This document shows positions 26,026 to 35,170 of a stretch of 64,000 bases of DNA, piece after piece. The position numbers were made by a program, and so were the translations under genes. Under the pieces are notes generated by a model. That model was not told the DNA's origin. It saw only the letters and a list, made by a program, of their open reading frames with translations, and did not search any database. The DNA comes from Flavobacteriaceae bacterium (GTDB lineage: Bacteria > Bacteroidota > Bacteroidia > Flavobacteriales > Flavobacteriaceae), in NCBI GenBank assembly GCA_024743095.1, contig JANSXF010000005.1, positions 1 to 64,000 on the forward strand. Reading direction: 5' to 3'. Numbering within the stretch: position 1 is the first letter of the stretch; the number at the start of each line of letters is the position of its first letter.

Positions 26026-26548
26026 GGGCGTGCGGACGGATTGTAGCTTTCCACAGCAAAGCCCCAAGAAGGGTTTGCAAAGGAAGGGTACACCAAAAAT
26101 CCGTTTGGACGACTTCCTTTTTAGTCATACAATCATCAAAGTCTCAAAACCAAAAAATTTCTACTGGGAAACTGTCTGATTGATTTTAGTACCAAGCAAG
26201 AGATAAAAAGGTACCAAGCCAAAAGACTCTATTGTCGTGAAAAACAAACAATTACCTAAGTATACATCAAAAAGGTACTAAGCTGGACATAAAAGGCATT
26301 GGGCTTATTCATAAAAGTTCGTCTTCTATAGCAAATCATATTGGAAATCATTAGGTTGATTATTGCATCAGTCTGTCCTGTTTCCAAAAGGCCCCTCCAA
26401 TGCTCCGCTAAAACGTCTAGCACTCTGGGCAAAATCAAACAGTAAATCTTCTATCTACTGAGTACTACACCAATCCATACTATACCTAATCATTAGAATA
26501 TTTATGACTAATCTTGAAAAGGAATCAACCTACATTATTGACTTGCCT
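26026..26548. other. 523-base gap with short GTACYAAGC repeats
   Basis: No supported gene. GTACCAAGC occurs at 26189-26197 and 26211-26219 and GTACTAAGC at 26275-26283, the last two preceded by AAAAAG. They could be protein-binding sites, but three loose copies are weak evidence. A 60-codon minus-strand frame here has no recognisable product. Confidence 0.25.
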
Positions 26549-28762
26549 CTATGATATGTTTAGCAATGGTGTAGGTTTTTCCGATGGTATTTGTTCTCTT
26601 TTTTGAAATATCAATTCTGGAAGAATAATTTTTGCTTCTGTCTCAATCTCTTCCTTGTACCAGTAAACCAAATGATTTACATGGCAGTCCTTAATTCGAT
26701 ACCCCTTTTTTCCATATTCGTGAATCTTATCTTTGAACTTGCCCGAAAATTTAACCAGACAATTACCCATTTCATCATAACAACCATCACTATCAACATT
26801 TAATTGGTCTCCGCTCTTAAAATTGCACAAGAGATGTTGCCGAGTAATAAAAAAGTCCAGCCATACATCTTTATGCGATAGCTGTATTACTAACAAGTCT
26901 GAAGGCTGATACGAGTTATAATCAAATTCTTTTTGAATGTCCTCACACGATAATTTATCCAGAAAATCACTGTTCAAATGAACAATCAGATTCTGTTTTG
27001 CCCTAGTCATGGCCACATAAACCTGTCGTTTCTTTTGATCGGAGTCTAAGTTATATCCATCCAACATCAAGAATACATTATCAAACTCTTTCCCTTTTGC
27101 TTTATGGATAGTGGAAACATTTATGGTCTCCCCCATAGTTTTTGTAAAATCCTCCAGTTTGGATTCCTTGACAAACATTTCAAAATCGGATCGGTACTTC
27201 TTCTTTGGATTGCTGGCATCAAAGTTCTTGATGATACTGATACAAGCCTCAATGTTGGAGCTGTCCCTATAGGTGTCCCAAAGTTTACGCTTTGCTTTTT
27301 TCCATGTACTTTCATCGATGATATATTGGTCTTGGGCTGCGCCTAGTTGTTCAATAAAAAAGCGCACCTCCAATAAATCATATAGACTAAAACCATCATT
27401 TGATTGAATCAACTTGGCAGGTAAACCGCCTTTTATCAAAAGCCCAGCAATCTGAAGAGCCTCATCATTTGTGTGTGTCAACACACATGTCGACCCAACT
27501 AAGTCAGTTGATAAAATATCCTTGACCAATGGAGCAATGAGATTTGAACTGGAATATTTGACCACTTTGACCAAACCATTTTCCATTTGTTTGGGAACAA
27601 TGGGAGTTTGTTTTAAACGGTGACTTATCTGTTCCACAAATTGATTGGTAAACGCTACCAAGTTGGCCTTACTCCGATAATTCTCAACAAGCTCAATTTT
27701 TTTGGCTCTTTGTTCGGAAATAAATCGCTCAAGGTGCTCAGAGCTGGCGCCCCTGAATTCATATATATTCTGGTCATCATCACCAACAGCTATTACCCGC
27801 ATTTCTTCATTGTGTTCCATGAGCGTTTTTATAAGCTCAAATTCGTGCTTGTCCATATCCTGGGCCTCATCGATGACCAATACCGATTTTGTAATATGGT
27901 TGGTTTCAATATCCCCGTTCTTTATTTTGTCCACGGCATCCTTAATCACAGTTTGCGATTTTTCCAGGGAACCGACACGCCCCAATAAATCAAAGCAGTA
28001 GGAGTGAAATGTTTTTATTTCCACGTATAAGGCTGCCTTATTTATCAACTCAAATAAGCGGGACTTAAACTCAGTGGCAGCCGCTCTTGAGAAGGTAACC
28101 ATCAGCAATTGTTCGTGCTTCACATCCTCCATCAACAAGAGGGAAGCCAATTTATGGACCAGCACCCTAGTTTTACCACTCCCAGGTCCAGCAGCCACCG
28201 CAATATGCTGGCTACTATTATCCTTGATGATGCTAAGCTGTGCGGGTGAAAGTGCTCCAAAAAGCTTCCTAAACTTTGCGGGAGTTATGTTTCTTTTAAT
28301 TTCATTTTGCCTACTTCCCTTAAAATATTTGTTCAGAAACGAAGCGTAGTTCAACTGGAAGTAATCTTCAACAAACTGTAATGCCCCTTTATAATCAGCA
28401 ATCATTTTTTGGGCATATTCCCCTACTATATGGATTTGTTGGATCTTGTTTTCATAAAACCGATGGAGCTTTTCATAATCCTCAACCTTATATTTTATCC
28501 GATTGTCCTTTTCCAGTCTCTCTATGGTAAACCTATTGTAAACGACCAGAAACCCACCTTCGATATTTATGGCATCTATTCTGGAAAGATAAAATAGTGC
28601 ATCCTCAATGTCATCAACATCAATATTGGACTTGAACAAGGTATTGCGGTTTTCATATTCACTTTTTAAACCGTGTACCGAAAACTCGACCAACACCTTT
28701 TCCATATCAGTGCCTGAAATGAAATCTTCACTTTTTTGGTACAGGGAATCATTAGTGTCCAT
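26549..28762 (-). CDS. UvrD/PcrA-like superfamily I helicase (severed C-terminal half of a fusion)
   Basis: A 737-codon frame with the SF1 motifs in order: VAAGPGSGKTRVL (Walker A), LLMVTFSRAAATEF, SVLVIDEAQDMD, AVGDDDQNIYEFRGAS, VENYRS, NVSTIHKAKGKEFDNVF and YVAMTRAKQNL. The apparent start codon and first four residues (MDTN) are encoded by the end of the IS element; DSL comes from the target duplication. Removing the IS and one target copy lets this frame run on through 39 codons to the RecQ stop. So it was the downstream half of a larger protein and its native start is gone. Expression would need the IS or an internal start. Confidence 0.9.
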   Translation of the reverse strand: MDTNDSLYQKSEDFISGTDMEKVLVEFSVHGLKSEYENRNTLFKSNIDVDDIEDALFYLSRIDAINIEGGFLVVYNRFTIERLEKDNRIKYKVEDYEKLHRFYENKIQQIHIVGEYAQKMIADYKGALQFVEDYFQLNYASFLNKYFKGSRQNEIKRNITPAKFRKLFGALSPAQLSIIKDNSSQHIAVAAGPGSGKTRVLVHKLASLLLMEDVKHEQLLMVTFSRAAATEFKSRLFELINKAALYVEIKTFHSYCFDLLGRVGSLEKSQTVIKDAVDKIKNGDIETNHITKSVLVIDEAQDMDKHEFELIKTLMEHNEEMRVIAVGDDDQNIYEFRGASSEHLERFISEQRAKKIELVENYRSKANLVAFTNQFVEQISHRLKQTPIVPKQMENGLVKVVKYSSSNLIAPLVKDILSTDLVGSTCVLTHTNDEALQIAGLLIKGGLPAKLIQSNDGFSLYDLLEVRFFIEQLGAAQDQYIIDESTWKKAKRKLWDTYRDSSNIEACISIIKNFDASNPKKKYRSDFEMFVKESKLEDFTKTMGETINVSTIHKAKGKEFDNVFLMLDGYNLDSDQKKRQVYVAMTRAKQNLIVHLNSDFLDKLSCEDIQKEFDYNSYQPSDLLVIQLSHKDVWLDFFITRQHLLCNFKSGDQLNVDSDGCYDEMGNCLVKFSGKFKDKIHEYGKKGYRIKDCHVNHLVYWYKEEIETEAKIILPELIFQKREQIPSEKPTPLLNIS

Positions 28763-30050
28763 TTAAAATAGACTGAATTTCAGTTGTTTATAATCATGTT
28801 CTTTGACATTATTGTAATCTATATTTGCAAACAGCTCATTTACAGGTGTTTTGTCCAGTAAGGATATGCCAAGAACCTGTAGAATTTCGTAGGTCGTACG
28901 CTGTAATTTTAGTTTTTCTGCCACTATGGCCACCAAGCAATAGGTTATTATGGCGGTATATATTTGTACTCTTACGGCATTTTCGGATGTTCCCCAAAAG
29001 GATTTGATCTTCAAATGTTGTTTGATCCATTTGAAAAAGAGTTCGATTTGCCAACGGTTTTTGTAGAGCAGGGCTATTTCCAATGCCTCGGCCTCCCTGT
29101 TGTTGGTCAAAAACACAAAGGTGCGATCGGTCTCCTTATCATAATATTTGATCCTGCGCAGCTTTTGGGGATAATCCTTCCAGGTATGGAAACCTGTGAG
29201 TTTCCCTATCTGATCGCATAACAGGCCCGTTGATCTGTCGGTCTTTGCCGAGTACATTCTCTTGAACCGAAGGTTGGACTTTGCACGAATAACGAAGTAT
29301 GCGGAACACCGCTCTATACGGTGGAGCCTTTTATAGTCAAGATATCCGCGGTCAAAGATGTACCAGGCACCTGCTTCATAGACCAGACGGTCCATGGCGT
29401 TCATATCGTGTACGCTGGCGGCGGTAATATGGACAAAGACCGGGATCTGGGTGTTGACATCGAAAAGTGTATGGAGCTTTATGCCTCCTTTTTTCTTGCG
29501 GAACCTGGCCCACCAGAATACGCTCAGGCACAGGTCAATGGTAGTGGAATCAAAAGCATAGGTCTTCTGACCTGTTTCTTGGGCTTTCCCCGTTCCCATA
29601 CCATTTGCCAGGGATATCAAGTGATATGCAAAATCCTCGAATATCCTGTGGTTGCGTTTCTCGTTGGCCTTGGCCAGATTGCTCCTTGTTACACCTTTGC
29701 CCAGACCAAGATGGTAGGACTTTTTACTATGTGCCTCAAGGGCGGTTACCAGATCACGCAGACTGTCCCGATTGGCAAGTTGTCCAAAGACCATACAGAG
29801 TAATTGGTTCCAGCAGGTAAAATGCTTGACATACTTGTTTCCATCATACTCTTTAACAATACCGTCGAATACTCGACGTGGAAGAAAAACTGTCAATTGT
29901 GCGAAAACATATTTGCCTTGGTTCATGGTCGTTCGGTTTAAAACCGACCAAACTAATCCAATTCAAATCGTCACGCACCCAAAACGGGCGTAACTTATAG
30001 ATTATCAATAATTTCAAAGAACTTTTAAATACTTTTAGTGGACACTAGTG
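28751..30050 (-). mobile_element. IS4-family insertion sequence, about 1,300 bp
   Basis: The element is flanked by the direct repeat ACAGGGAATC (28741-28750 and 30051-30060), a 10-bp target duplication. Its ends share the core TAGTGTCCA in inverted orientation (28753-28761 on the left, complement of 30039-30047 on the right). One transposase gene fills it. The boundaries may shift by one or two bases because the ends match imperfectly. The exact duplication shows a fairly recent insertion. It sits inside a helicase fusion gene. Confidence 0.85.
28763..29926 (-). CDS. IS4-family transposase
   Basis: 387 residues, full length for this group. An N-terminal segment (YVKHFTCWNQLLCMVFGQLANRDSLRDL) of the DUF4372 type precedes the DDE RNase H-like domain: FDSTTIDLCLS with the first Asp, VYEAGAWYIFDRGYLDY with the second, and YKNRWQIELFFKWIKQHLKI with the Y(2)R(3)E(6)K-type signature of IS4 transposases. 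It catalyses cut-and-paste transposition of the 1.3-kb element around it. The gene ends 12 bases inside the left end and appears intact, so the element may still be mobile. Confidence 0.93.
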   Translation of the reverse strand: MNQGKYVFAQLTVFLPRRVFDGIVKEYDGNKYVKHFTCWNQLLCMVFGQLANRDSLRDLVTALEAHSKKSYHLGLGKGVTRSNLAKANEKRNHRIFEDFAYHLISLANGMGTGKAQETGQKTYAFDSTTIDLCLSVFWWARFRKKKGGIKLHTLFDVNTQIPVFVHITAASVHDMNAMDRLVYEAGAWYIFDRGYLDYKRLHRIERCSAYFVIRAKSNLRFKRMYSAKTDRSTGLLCDQIGKLTGFHTWKDYPQKLRRIKYYDKETDRTFVFLTNNREAEALEIALLYKNRWQIELFFKWIKQHLKIKSFWGTSENAVRVQIYTAIITYCLVAIVAEKLKLQRTTYEILQVLGISLLDKTPVNELFANIDYNNVKEHDYKQLKFSLF

Positions 30051-30177
30051 ACAGGGAATCTATAATGAACCGGGCCAGTTCGTGCCGCCTCTCCAATCTG
30101 TCCGTCAATTCAGCTCTTGAATAATTGGATTGGATGGAAAAATGATTTTTGGAATAGTTGTGCTGCTCCCTTTTGAT

Positions 30178-32697
30178 CTAGTTTTTAATTGTCCATATGT
30201 TGATTATCGTTTTGATCTTGTGGGGCGAAACACTTTTGCATCCACTTTGATCTGCCAGCTCATTCAATTCCTTGATATGAAACACTTTTTTCTCCAAGTC
30301 AAATTCTGAAGTCAAAAACCTTTCTATTTCACTGATGGACTCCAATATGTTCATGGACCTATTTTTCTTGGTTCCACGCTCTATAAAGGCTGTTAAGTCC
30401 TTGGAGTCGGCCAAAATCTTCTCTTCCCTCAAAATATTTACCACACTGATGACCTCTTCCTTTCTTATACCAAGGTGATCGGATATATAATCAATTCGAG
30501 ATTCGGCCGCTTCATCCGTAGTCTGTTTTCTACTCTTACTGGAAAGTAATTTTTTGATGATGCGAATGGCATGTTGCTTTTGTCTATCGTTGAACTTTTC
30601 TGATAGATTTATCTTCTCAATGGCTTCATTGGCATTCTTGGAAAGTATCCCATTGGCATAAATACGTGGCATGTTCTGGCCTCTCCTGAGATAACCAGCT
30701 TCTTCCAAGGCAGAAATGGCTGTGGAAACCCTGGTTTCAATCTCGACCACATTATCATCCCATCCTGCTTTTCGCGCTATTTCCAAAGCTGAATTGGAAA
30801 CTTTGCTCCTAAACCGTGTAATTTCCTTGACGGCCTTCCATATTTGTTGGATTTCCCTAATATTCAGCTTGGTTTGGTTTAATAAAACAAAATGCTTGCT
30901 CAGATCATCCTCATTATAAAGCGCATAGCAATCCGCAGTAATATTTGTATCCCTTCCGGCCCTGCCAGATTCCTGCACATAATTTTCGAGGGAATCCGAA
31001 AGTTCATAATGAATCACCAAACCAACATCCTTTTTATCTACGCCCATACCAAAGGCAGAAGTAGCGACCATTATTTGTATGTCTCCCTTAATGAAGGCAT
31101 CCTGGTTTTCTGATTTCTCCTGCTTATCCATTTTACCATGATAAGCCCTAGCCGAATACCCATCATTTGACAACCTTTCAGCTATTTGAAATGCCTTTTT
31201 AGTGCGTGATACATAGATAATGGTCGGACAATTCTTTCCATCGATCAAATTGCGAAGTGTATTGTATTTATCCTCTTCATTATCCTTGGGAATCACTTTG
31301 TAACTCAGGTTGGTCCGTGAAACGGAAGCATTGAAACTTTCCAGGCTAAGTCCAAGCTTGGCTTGAAAATAATCCTTAATGTCCTGAATAACATTTGGTT
31401 TTGCCGTTGCCGTAAAACAGGAAACGGGTATGCCCGTTTCAAGGTTTTTTTTCTCCTGGAGCATTTTGATAAAATCCCCGATGTACAAATAGTCCACCCT
31501 AAAATCTTGGCCCCAAGAAGAAAAGCAGTGGGCCTCGTCTATCACAAAACGGACAACGTTTCGTCCAAGCAAAAGTCTTTCAATCGACTTGGACCGCAAC
31601 GATTCCGGTGAAATGTATAAAATGGAAGCACTGCCGTTTTCGACGCGTTCAAACGACTTTGCACGTTCGATCGGATCAAGAAGGCCATTTATAGTGACCG
31701 CTTCGGTAATATTAATCTTTTCAAGATTGTCCACTTGGTCCTTCATTAGGGACTGTAAGGGTGAAATGATTACCGTAAGGCCCCTGACACTTTCCCCGTT
31801 CATCAGTGCTGGCACTTGAAATGCAATGGATTTACCTCCCCCAGTTGGAAACACGGCCAAAATGGATTTGTTGTGTATGGCCGCTGTTACCGCTTCTTCC
31901 TGCAAGGCCTTGCCATCAAATGTTCTGTAGTCGGGATATCCAAAGAACCTTTTAAGACCCAACTTTACATCCAACGCCTTATTGCAGTAAGTACAGCCCT
32001 CAATGCAGGGATTGTTCCTGAGCAGATACATGATTCGTTCAACTTCAGGATAATTTTTAAGCACCCAGGGTGGCGTGATCGAATTTCGACTATCCGTATC
32101 TATAATTGCCAAACTATACGCAAGGCCCACAGGGTCAGTCTGGATGATGTTATCCATTGGGGCTGATCCACAAATTTTATCCGTGAACCTTTTTCGAATC
32201 AACCTTGATAGGTTATCGGTAAAAGGAGCATACCCGACAAAATCAAAAAATGATGCAAATTCCTTCCTGTCCTTCAATAAGGCATGGTAGATCTGTTTGA
32301 AATCCTCGTCCATTCTATTAAAGGCGGAGATTTCATCATAAAACAGATCCCTTGCCTTTATCGCATCGTTTACTGGGTTGTTCAACTCCTCTGTTTGGAG
32401 TTTGTCATCCTTTAGCAAGGAGTGATAGGGTTTGGCAGGAAATAAGAGGGGGGATAAAAACAGTGTGTCCACGACCTTGGTTCCAGAAAGTTTCCTGCCC
32501 ACAGATTTCTGGACATAGGGTATATCATGATAAATGATATTATGCCCACATATATACTCGTGCTGACCGAATATTTCCAACAGCTCAGGTATGGCATTGG
32601 AGTGAAATGTATAACCCGCTACGTCAATTCCTCCAATGTCAAGGACTTGCCCACTTTTAGGTTGAACCTCGGTATCAAAAAAAAAGATTTTTTTCAT
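30178..32697 (-). CDS. RecQ-family helicase with N-terminal DEDD exonuclease domain (severed N-terminal half)
   Basis: 839 residues. The N-terminal ~190 carry a DEDD-type 3'-5' exonuclease pattern (FFFDTEVQ, YICGHNIIYHDI, VVDTLFLSPLLF, NPVNDAIKARDLF). The RecQ core follows: FPTGGGKSIAFQVPAL, FVIDEAHCFSSWGQDFR, CFTATAKP, ARAYHGKM, MVATSAFGMGVDKKD and YVQESGRAGRD, then a winged-helix region. It should unwind DNA 3' to 5' with ATP. The stop TAG at 30178-30180 appears to be a nonsense change inside a longer gene, since the downstream frame continues to a UvrD helicase. The gene lies 209 bases after the DUF gene upstream. Confidence 0.9.
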   Translation of the reverse strand: MKKIFFFDTEVQPKSGQVLDIGGIDVAGYTFHSNAIPELLEIFGQHEYICGHNIIYHDIPYVQKSVGRKLSGTKVVDTLFLSPLLFPAKPYHSLLKDDKLQTEELNNPVNDAIKARDLFYDEISAFNRMDEDFKQIYHALLKDRKEFASFFDFVGYAPFTDNLSRLIRKRFTDKICGSAPMDNIIQTDPVGLAYSLAIIDTDSRNSITPPWVLKNYPEVERIMYLLRNNPCIEGCTYCNKALDVKLGLKRFFGYPDYRTFDGKALQEEAVTAAIHNKSILAVFPTGGGKSIAFQVPALMNGESVRGLTVIISPLQSLMKDQVDNLEKINITEAVTINGLLDPIERAKSFERVENGSASILYISPESLRSKSIERLLLGRNVVRFVIDEAHCFSSWGQDFRVDYLYIGDFIKMLQEKKNLETGIPVSCFTATAKPNVIQDIKDYFQAKLGLSLESFNASVSRTNLSYKVIPKDNEEDKYNTLRNLIDGKNCPTIIYVSRTKKAFQIAERLSNDGYSARAYHGKMDKQEKSENQDAFIKGDIQIMVATSAFGMGVDKKDVGLVIHYELSDSLENYVQESGRAGRDTNITADCYALYNEDDLSKHFVLLNQTKLNIREIQQIWKAVKEITRFRSKVSNSALEIARKAGWDDNVVEIETRVSTAISALEEAGYLRRGQNMPRIYANGILSKNANEAIEKINLSEKFNDRQKQHAIRIIKKLLSSKSRKQTTDEAAESRIDYISDHLGIRKEEVISVVNILREEKILADSKDLTAFIERGTKKNRSMNILESISEIERFLTSEFDLEKKVFHIKELNELADQSGCKSVSPHKIKTIINIWTIKN

Positions 32698-32906
32698 CTA
32701 TCCTTTTTCTGAATGATCGTATCATTCCACTGTTTCCACATAATCAACGGATTTGGGCCAAAAAAGTTGTTCTTTCTTGTTCCCGGTGTCACAGAGCCAT
32801 TTTTAACAACTGTTTTAAGGGATGCCAGTAAATTACCAATAATTATCGAATGTTCCTTAAAACCAATGTGCAAGGATACAGTTGATACTCTTTCAAGTAG
32901 TTGTGT

Positions 32907-33986
32907 TTACTTTACCTTACCGAGAATGGGATCTTCGAATCCATTTAAAGGGTCTAAACCATTGGCCTTTCGTTTGGCCCACTCGATATAGGCCTTGGGA
33001 TCTTCCCCAAGCATTGAATCCATATTCTCTACTTGGCGCTCCATTTCACCTATATACTCACGTATGGTTTGTGCTTTTTTCCAGTTTTGTGCATTCTCAA
33101 TAAGCTCCTCCAATTTTTTCTTTTCAGACTCAATAACAGCTAGTCTCTTTCGCTCAACTTCCAATTCCCGTTCCTTTTCCTTCCTTTCTTCTGCTTGTTG
33201 GGCCCTGAGGTCATGCCAGTACTTACAATCCTTTTCTATCCAAGCGATGATTTCAGGTAGATAATCTTCAAGGTCCCTGGTTTTTGTATCTATCCATCTT
33301 TTCTGATCAAAGGAAGGCCCTGCCTGAAACTCTAGTCTTTCCGTTTTTATCCAAGATTCCCGACTAAATCCATCATCCCCTTTTTCTCTAACCCTGCTAT
33401 ACTTTTGACGAAGGTTTATCTCTGTTTTCTGGCCAAACATTTCCACATAGCATCGTCCATATTGGAAACTTATTTTATGTCCCAACTTTTCGATGGCACG
33501 AACCAAAGTGTTCATAATTCTTAGGGCCCTAGCCCGTTGTTTTTTATCAGTACTGATAGGGAGAAACTCGAATTTAGGGTCATTTGAACTAAACCTCGAA
33601 CCATATTCCTTGTCCAATTTCTTCCCAAGAGCCGTTTCGGTTTTCTTTATCAATGGATGTGGCCGGGACAGTTTGGTCGGGACCTTTAAATCAAAGGCCC
33701 TGTCATTCTTAAGCTCTTCTATGCGTGCTTTGTATTCGCTCACAAACTTTACCATAATCTTACCGTCTGGCTTTCTGTTCCCTGCCACATCCATAGGTGG
33801 TAACTTATCCTGCTTTACTTTCTTTCCATATCGAAGTTTTTGCCAATATCCCCGTTTAGGCAGCGGAATTTGATAGTGATGACATTTTTTTCTTAAAATA
33901 TGTGCGGGCACTTGTAGTTTTTCTGAGATCTGAACCATGGGTTTTGACCAGACCAAGTCATATAGTTCCTTTCTGGTAATAGCCAT
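32907..33986 (-). CDS. Conserved protein with N-terminal HTH-like segment
   Basis: 359 residues. It opens with ITRKELYDLVWSKPMVQISEKLQVPAHILRKKCHHYQIPLPKRGYWQKL, a recognisable HTH-like start shared by many bacterial proteins of unknown role. A middle region (about 140-230) has RWIDTKTRDLEDYLP and a long charged coiled coil (RKEKERELEVERKRLAVIESEKKKLEELIEN) ends the protein. No enzyme motif was seen. It is upstream of and in the same direction as the RecQ gene and may be co-transcribed with it. It could be a DNA-binding adaptor for the helicases; that is a guess. Confidence 0.55.
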   Translation of the reverse strand: MAITRKELYDLVWSKPMVQISEKLQVPAHILRKKCHHYQIPLPKRGYWQKLRYGKKVKQDKLPPMDVAGNRKPDGKIMVKFVSEYKARIEELKNDRAFDLKVPTKLSRPHPLIKKTETALGKKLDKEYGSRFSSNDPKFEFLPISTDKKQRARALRIMNTLVRAIEKLGHKISFQYGRCYVEMFGQKTEINLRQKYSRVREKGDDGFSRESWIKTERLEFQAGPSFDQKRWIDTKTRDLEDYLPEIIAWIEKDCKYWHDLRAQQAEERKEKERELEVERKRLAVIESEKKKLEELIENAQNWKKAQTIREYIGEMERQVENMDSMLGEDPKAYIEWAKRKANGLDPLNGFEDPILGKVK

Positions 33987-34234
33987 AAATATGAGTGTAT
34001 TATTTCATGAATATTATTATGGAGTAGTTTTTGTTTTAATTTCCGCGGGAGTTTCCTTCCTTAAAAAGGTAAAGCCCTATTTTGTCGATTGAACAGTCTC
34101 TGGCGAAAGTTCAAGTTTGCTTCCAACGTACTTGAATACACTCGAAAAACCGCTGAACTGATTCCAAAAATCCGGCTTTTTTATTTTTCACTTAAAAAAT
34201 TTGACCAAAACCATTTAATCAATAATTCCCATTA

Positions 34235-34532
34235 TTTCCCAAATTTCAATGGGGTATTTGCTTGCTTCTTACATGCATCTCACAATAAAAGAAAGCGGGG
34301 GACAGTCAAGGCTTTTGGGAAGGAAGTGGAAACCCTATTTACGAACAAACACCATCTTGGCCTTGATAAGTTCCATTAGGGCCCTTGGGAACACCATCAT
34401 CCCCATTGTACGGAAAATCATGTGATTCAAGATGATGGTGTCCTAATCGGAAGTCCCTGGACACTACCCTGTTTTTTGATGACTCGAAAAACAACAAAGG
34501 GCTACTTTTATTAAAAACTCCTTAAAAATCAA
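34235..34532. repeat. Noncoding repeat element, copy 2
   Basis: Diverged direct copy of 25678-26025, roughly three quarters identical by eye, lacking the 45-base insert. The CCCTGTTTTTTG / CGAAAAACA...AGGG hairpin is kept with a G-T pair in place of C-G. A further perfect pair, ACACCATCATC facing GATGATGGTGT, lies in the middle of this copy only. The copy occupies much of a 685-base gap (33987-34671) upstream of the HTH-like gene. I see no gene in it. Confidence 0.6.
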
Positions 34533-34614
34533 CATTGATGAGTATACTCCATGTCATACTTAAATGGATGAAAAGTACAGACGCATCCAAAACATAGTAA
34601 AATTTGAATTAAAA

Positions 34615-34629
34615 CGACATTTATTGTCG
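34615..34629. promoter_or_regulatory. Inverted repeat upstream of the esterase-WYL genes
   Basis: CGACA (34615-34619) faces TGTCG (34625-34629) around five AT bases, 42 bases before the ATG of the esterase gene. WYL regulators commonly bind such inverted repeats at their own promoters, and one is encoded next in the operon. Short arms make this tentative. Confidence 0.4.
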
Positions 34630-34671
34630 CTATTCATTGCGTCATTTGCCCTGAACGTTTAATTTAACCAA

Positions 34672-35160
34672 ATGAATATTTTATATCTCCACGGACTCAA
34701 AAGTGTACTCAGCGCGGAAAAAAGACAGATTCTCAAAGGATTTGGAAAGGTTTATGCTCCGGATATCAATTATAAAAAACTACATATCCAACCTGTTGAA
34801 ATCTTAAAACAATTCCCCAATACTGAATTCAATGTTATCATAGGCAGTAGTAAGGGTGGGCTGAATGCTTTCATTATGTCTGAAAGTCTGAGAAGGCCCG
34901 CCTTAGTTTTCAATCCCCCTTTACAAAAACATATATCCATTGATTTCCAAAACCATTACACCAAATGTTTGGCTCCTAAAACCATAATATTAGGAAGAAA
35001 GGATGATATAGTTGATCCTAACGAGACCCTTAAATTTTTAAGCACGTATTCCAAGGAGGCTGAAATCAATATCAAATTGGTTCCGCATTTGGGGCATCGC
35101 ATTCCTTTGGAATTATTCAAGGAGGAAGTAGGCCACTTTTTCAGCAAACTTTGCTATTAA
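34672..35160 (+). CDS. YqiA-like alpha/beta-hydrolase esterase
   Basis: 162 residues. It begins MNILYLHGLKS, the family start, and has the nucleophile elbow VIIGSSKGGLNAF with the catalytic serine, then IILGRKDDIVDP with the acid residue and LVPHLGHRIPLE with the histidine, a complete triad. UPF0227/YqiA proteins hydrolyse short acyl esters; the substrate is unknown. It lies 10 bases upstream of a WYL regulator gene on the same strand, so the two form a unit. Confidence 0.8.
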   Translation: MNILYLHGLKSVLSAEKRQILKGFGKVYAPDINYKKLHIQPVEILKQFPNTEFNVIIGSSKGGLNAFIMSESLRRPALVFNPPLQKHISIDFQNHYTKCLAPKTIILGRKDDIVDPNETLKFLSTYSKEAEINIKLVPHLGHRIPLELFKEEVGHFFSKLCY

Positions 35161-35170
35161 ATCCATCAAT

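Larger units (their letters stand above)
26549..32697 (-). pseudogene. Disrupted exonuclease-RecQ-UvrD fusion gene
   Basis: Taking out 28751-30050 and one copy of ACAGGGAATC leaves 4,839 bases in one frame, 1,612 codons plus stop, interrupted only by TAG at 30178-30180. The linker after that TAG reads IKREQHNYSKNHFSIQSNY then SRAELTDRLERRHELARFII and joins DSLYQKSEDF of the helicase without a frame change, and it contains no ATG. RecQ-UvrD fusions of about 1,600 residues with an N-terminal exonuclease domain exist in Bacteroidota, as I recall. So this looks like one gene split first or second by a nonsense change and by an IS. Both helicase halves keep their motifs. Confidence 0.75.

Noticed and set aside
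26256-26438. 60-codon minus-strand gene
   Set aside because: No similarity to any family I know and it spans the short repeats; regarded as chance.
28751-28762. Native start of the UvrD-like helicase
   Set aside because: The ATG and the next codons belong to the IS end, and the frame continues upstream once the IS is removed.
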